Source: Candidatus Gallimonas intestinigallinarum (lineage in GTDB: Bacteria; Bacillota_A; Clostridia; Christensenellales; Borkfalkiaceae). Taken from it: a DNA stretch of 8,257 nucleotides. The stretch is from positions 1 to 8,257 of the forward strand of contig DXBS01000022.1 in assembly GCA_019116405.1 (NCBI GenBank), read 5' to 3'. The number at the start of each line of letters is the position of its first letter. Position 1 is the stretch's first letter. Shown piece by piece: positions 5,293 through 8,257 of this stretch. The position numbers and the translations under genes were made by a program. Below the pieces are notes generated by a model that saw nothing but the letters and a program-made list of their open reading frames with translations, searched no databases and was not told the origin of the DNA.

Positions 5293-6891
5293 ATGCAGGA
5301 AAAGGCAAAACTTTGCATCGAAAAAGGTGCAACCGCGCTCGGCATCGAGTTCGGCTCGACGCGCATCAAGGCGATCCTGGTGGATGAGGACAATACGCCC
5401 ATCGCATCGGGCAGCCATGAGTGGGAGAACCAGCACATCAACGGCATCTGGACCTATTCGCTGGATGCCATCCGCGAGGGCTTGCAGGATTGCTACGCAA
5501 AGCTCGCGGAGGACGTCAAAGAAAAGTACGGCGTGACGCTCACGACGGTCGGCGCAATGGGCTTTTCTGCGATGATGCACGGCTACATGGTGTTCGATAA
5601 GGACGATCGTCTGCTCGTTCCCTTCCGCACCTGGCGCAACAACACGGCGGCAGAGGCGGGCAAGAAGCTCGCGGAACTCTTTAACTATCACATTCCCGCG
5701 CGCTGGTCGATCGCGCATCTCTATCAGGCGATTCTGAACGGCGAGGAGCACGTCAAGGACATCGTGTTCCAGACGACGCTGGAGGGGTATGTGCACTGGA
5801 TGCTCACGGGCAAAAAAGTCATCGGCATCGGCGAGGCGTCCGGCATGTTCCCCGTCGATCCTGCGACCCGTCAGTACGACAAGGGCATGCTGAAAAAGTT
5901 CAACGATCTCGTCGCGGACAAAGTTCCCTTCAAAGTGGAAGATATTCTGCCCGAGATCCTCGTCGCGGGCGAGGACGCAGGCAAATTGACGCCCGAAGGC
6001 GCAAAGTTCCTTGATCCCACGGGCAATCTGCAGCCGGGTATCCCGCTCTGCCCGCCCGAAGGCGACGCAGGCACGGGCATGGTCGCGACCAATTCCATCC
6101 GCGTCCGTACGGGCAACGTCTCCGCAGGCACGTCCGTCTTTGCGATGATCGTGCTCGAGAAGCCGCTTTCCAAACCGCATGACGAGATTGACCTCGTCAC
6201 GACGCCCGTCGGCGACCTCGTCGGCATGGTCCACTGCAACAACTGCACGTCGGATATCAACGGCTGGGTGAATATGTTTGGCGAGTTTGCACAGCTTGCA
6301 GGCGTGGACATTCCCAAGTGGAAGCTCTACGATATGCTCTACTTCAAGTCGGAGGAGGGTGACAAGGACTGCGGCGGACTTCTGTCCTATAACTATGTCT
6401 CCAATGAGCACGTCACGCAGGTCGAGAAGGGCAGACCGCTCTTTGTGAGAACCGCAGAGGGCAAATTCAATCTTGCAAACTTCATGCGTACGCACCTTTA
6501 TTCCGCGTTCGGCGCGCTCAAGGTGGGCTGCGATATCATGCTCAAGGAGGAGGGTGTCAAGCTCGACCGCATCACCGGCCACGGCGGACTCTTCAAGACC
6601 GAGCGCGTCGGGCAGAGCTATCTTGCCGCGGCGATCAACGCGCCCGTCACAGTCATGAAGACGGCAGGCGAGGGCGGCGCATGGGGCATGGCGATCCTTG
6701 CGAACTACCTCGTCACCAAGAAGGAGGGCGAGACGCTGGAGAGCTATCTCGATAATCGCGTCTTTGCGGGACAGGAGGGCGTCACGCTCGCACCCGATCC
6801 CGAGAACGTTGCGGGATTCGAGGAATTCGGCAAGCGCTACGTCGAGGGGCTTCCCATCGTCCGCGAGGCGACCCGTTCGCTCAAATATTGA
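5293..6891 (+). CDS. araB: FGGY-family pentulose kinase, probable L-ribulokinase
   Basis: Phosphorylates, most likely, L-ribulose to L-ribulose 5-phosphate with ATP; this role is inferred from the adjoining araD and araA. The 532-residue protein (536 from the ATG at 5281) starts MQEKAKLC. The N-terminal phosphate-binding turn is [12 protein letters not shown] (16-27). The catalytic aspartate is Asp258 in the EGDAGTG motif, and [10 protein letters not shown] follows. The C-terminal ATPase lobe has [15 protein letters not shown] and [10 protein letters not shown]. The sequence belongs to the xylulokinase-like branch used as ribulokinase (sometimes called AraK) in Clostridium and Bacteroides, not to the classical E. 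coli AraB branch. It is therefore easily labelled xylulokinase or merely ATPase. First gene of the operon, 30 bases before araD. The kinase family is certain; the substrate is likely. Confidence 0.85.
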   Translation: MQEKAKLCIEKGATALGIEFGSTRIKAILVDEDNTPIASGSHEWENQHINGIWTYSLDAIREGLQDCYAKLAEDVKEKYGVTLTTVGAMGFSAMMHGYMVFDKDDRLLVPFRTWRNNTAAEAGKKLAELFNYHIPARWSIAHLYQAILNGEEHVKDIVFQTTLEGYVHWMLTGKKVIGIGEASGMFPVDPATRQYDKGMLKKFNDLVADKVPFKVEDILPEILVAGEDAGKLTPEGAKFLDPTGNLQPGIPLCPPEGDAGTGMVATNSIRVRTGNVSAGTSVFAMIVLEKPLSKPHDEIDLVTTPVGDLVGMVHCNNCTSDINGWVNMFGEFAQLAGVDIPKWKLYDMLYFKSEEGDKDCGGLLSYNYVSNEHVTQVEKGRPLFVRTAEGKFNLANFMRTHLYSAFGALKVGCDIMLKEEGVKLDRITGHGGLFKTERVGQSYLAAAINAPVTVMKTAGEGGAWGMAILANYLVTKKEGETLESYLDNRVFAGQEGVTLAPDPENVAGFEEFGKRYVEGLPIVREATRSLKY

Positions 6892-6921
6892 CAGGTAACG
6901 TTATTCGGAGGAATTGAAAAT

Positions 6922-7626
6922 ATGTTGGAAGCATTGAAGGAAAAGGTCTTAAAGGCCAATCTTGATCTCGTCAAAAACAAGCTCGTTCTGTTCACCTGGG
7001 GCAACGTCTCTGAGATCGACAGAGAGTCGGGGCTTGTCGTCATCAAGCCCTCGGGCGTCGAGTACGACGAAATGAAGGCAGAGGACATGGTGGTCGTCGA
7101 CCTGAACGGCAAGGTGGTCGAAGGCGATCTGCGCCCCTCGTCCGATACGCCCACGCACATTGAATTTTATAAGGCGTTCCCCGAGATCGGCGGCGTCACA
7201 CACACCCATTCCACTTTTGCGACGGCTTGGGCGCAGGCGGGGCGCAGCATTCCCTTCTACGGCACGACGCACGCGGACTATTTCTACGGCGATATCCCCT
7301 GCGCGCGCTCGCTGACCAAGGAGGAGATCGAGGGCGAGTACGAAAAGAACACCGGGCTTGCCATCATCGAGAAGTTCAAGGGGGACAATATCAAGCCCCT
7401 GGAAGTTCCCGGCGTGCTTATCAAGAGCCACGGCGTGTTCTCCTTCGGCAAGGACGGCGACAATGCTGTCTATAACGCGACGGTCATCGAAGAGGTTGCC
7501 AAGATGGCGTTCCTCACCGAGCATATCAACCCCGAAGTCACTCGTGCCGATCAGTTCATGATGGACAAGCACTATATGCGCAAGCACGGCAAGAATGCCT
7601 ACTACGGGCAGACAAAAAAGAAATAA
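6922..7626 (+). CDS. araD: L-ribulose-5-phosphate 4-epimerase
   Basis: Converts L-ribulose 5-phosphate to D-xylulose 5-phosphate by a zinc-dependent retro-aldol/aldol reaction in the cytoplasm, the last dedicated step of arabinose use. The 234 residues compare with 231 in E. coli AraD, and the key residues match with an offset of one: SSDTPTH with Asp75, zinc ligands His94 and His96 in THTHS, Asp119 in THADY, the third zinc ligand His170 in KSHGVF, and Tyr228 near the C-terminus. TWGNVSEID (25-33) and KPSGVEYD form the phosphate-binding part. The ATG at 6922 follows GGAGG with good spacing. It sits 30 bases after the kinase and 11 before the small gene at 7638, so it is in the same operon. 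Confidence 0.96.
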   Translation: MLEALKEKVLKANLDLVKNKLVLFTWGNVSEIDRESGLVVIKPSGVEYDEMKAEDMVVVDLNGKVVEGDLRPSSDTPTHIEFYKAFPEIGGVTHTHSTFATAWAQAGRSIPFYGTTHADYFYGDIPCARSLTKEEIEGEYEKNTGLAIIEKFKGDNIKPLEVPGVLIKSHGVFSFGKDGDNAVYNATVIEEVAKMAFLTEHINPEVTRADQFMMDKHYMRKHGKNAYYGQTKKK

Positions 7627-7637
7627 GGTGGCAGGAT

Positions 7638-7811
7638 ATGATCGAGACGGAAGTGATCGAATACACACCCAACCCCAACAAGCGCGCAGAACGTATCGCG
7701 GCGATCGCCAATGCGCGGGAAGCAAAAGGGGACCGGCTCGTCTCCGTCCTGTCTACGCCCAATTGCGGGGCGATCCTTGTGTTCCATACTCCGACGGCTT
7801 CGGAGAAATGA
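7638..7811 (+). CDS. Small protein of 57 aa between araD and araA, possibly DUF4177-like
   Basis: An ATG at 7638 with AGGTGG/GCAGGA upstream opens a 57-codon frame that fills the gap between araD (ends 7626) and araA (starts 7840). The product starts MIETEVIEYTPNPNKRAERI and ends HTPTASEK. A charged helical stretch (KRAERIAAIANAREAKGD) is followed by the strand pair RLVSVLSTPN and GAILVFHTP. That order, a helix, then G-D-x-LVSV, then a final strand ending in an aromatic residue, resembles small DUF4177-type proteins whose helix is followed by GWELVSV and a closing strand. No catalytic motif or signal peptide is seen. I do not know its function; position implies co-expression with arabinose enzymes. 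Coding status is likely, family tentative. Confidence 0.65.
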   Translation: MIETEVIEYTPNPNKRAERIAAIANAREAKGDRLVSVLSTPNCGAILVFHTPTASEK

Positions 7812-7839
7812 TAAAAAAATTCAACGAGGTATAATTGTT

Positions 7840-8257
7840 ATGAAAGAGAAAGTTGTATACTGGCTGACCGGTTCCCAGACGCTGTATGGCGATGACGTGC
7901 TCGAGCACGTTGCGCAGCACTCCGAGGAGATGGCGAACTACGTCAATGAAAGAATGCCCGTCACCGTCAAATATCTGACGACGTGCAAGAGCTCGGATGA
8001 AGTCATCGCTGCCGTCAAGCAGGTCAACGCAGACGACAACTGCATCGGTATCATCACCTGGTGTCACACCTTATCGCCCGCAAAAATGTGGATCAAGGGG
8101 CTGAAGATGCTGCAAAAGCCCATGTGCCACTTCGCGACGCAGTACAACGAGAAGCTTCCCTACGACACCATCGACATGGACTTCATGAACGAGAACCAGG
8201 CAGCACACGGCGACAGAGAGTTCGGCTATATCGTTACAAGGCTGAGAATGGACAACA
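7840..8257 (+). CDS. araA: L-arabinose isomerase, N-terminal part (3' end outside window)
   Basis: Interconverts L-arabinose and L-ribulose in the cytoplasm using Mn2+; first enzyme of the pathway. Of a usual length near 500 residues, 139 are visible. Recognisable parts are YWLTGSQTLYG at residues 7-17, ITWCHTLSPAKMWIKGL, then the conserved IDMDFMNENQAAHGDREFGYI, which closely follows E. coli AraA. Catalytic glutamates and the metal-binding histidines lie further on, beyond the window. ATG at 7840 follows GAGGT at 7826-7830. It is separated from the 57-codon gene by 28 bases with no terminator, so it is probably the fourth gene of the operon. Confidence 0.95.
   Translation, partial: MKEKVVYWLTGSQTLYGDDVLEHVAQHSEEMANYVNERMPVTVKYLTTCKSSDEVIAAVKQVNADDNCIGIITWCHTLSPAKMWIKGLKMLQKPMCHFATQYNEKLPYDTIDMDFMNENQAAHGDREFGYIVTRLRMDN

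Noticed and set aside
5257..6582. Long open frame of 441 codons on the minus strand across the kinase gene
   Set aside because: It lies antisense to a clearly conserved FGGY kinase, has no recognisable domain, and is a product of the GC-rich codon pattern.

Overview
The window looks like a Gram-positive, endospore-forming Clostridia-type (Firmicutes) chromosome of moderately high GC. The evidence is a YunB-family sporulation protein, a YjzC-like small protein, strong Shine-Dalgarno sites of the GGAGG type, sigma-A promoters with 17-base spacers, and L-arabinose genes of the Clostridium/Bacteroides style. No species can be named from the sequence. It reads as ordinary chromosome, except for a tRNA-linked repeat in the middle.

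Left third (1-2657), envelope and spore genes. The 3' part of an undecaprenyl-diphosphatase gene (UppP/BacA) ends at a clear terminator. A 50-residue YjzC-like protein with a possible metal-binding cysteine/histidine set follows, with its own terminator. Next come a perfect 15-bp hairpin and yunB. A MurG-type glycosyltransferase lies convergent to yunB, and the two genes overlap by 11 bases at their stop codons. Both yunB and the murG-like gene appear to start with GTG, lack a visible ribosome binding site and have a CATANNNT box 5-6 bases before the start.

Middle (2760-3262), tRNA region. A sigma-A promoter drives tRNA-Thr(GGT). The last 21 bases of the tRNA, its terminator hairpin and a short tail are repeated as an 88-bp near-perfect copy 273 bp further on. 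The DNA between the copies is bounded by a 12-bp inverted repeat made of the tRNA T-arm sequence. This is a tRNA-derived foldback or duplicated element with no convincing gene, and it is the most unusual structure in the window.

Right half (3263-8257), pentoside use. A glycoside hydrolase family 2 enzyme (leftward) and an arabinose operon (rightward) diverge from a shared intergenic region. The operon runs: FGGY kinase (probable L-ribulokinase), araD, a 57-codon small gene possibly of the DUF4177 type, then araA, which is cut by the window end. AraA converts L-arabinose to L-ribulose, the kinase makes L-ribulose 5-phosphate, and AraD makes D-xylulose 5-phosphate for the pentose phosphate pathway. 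The GH2 enzyme may release the sugar from a glycoside. Both promoters are well formed and carry inverted repeats that could be operators.
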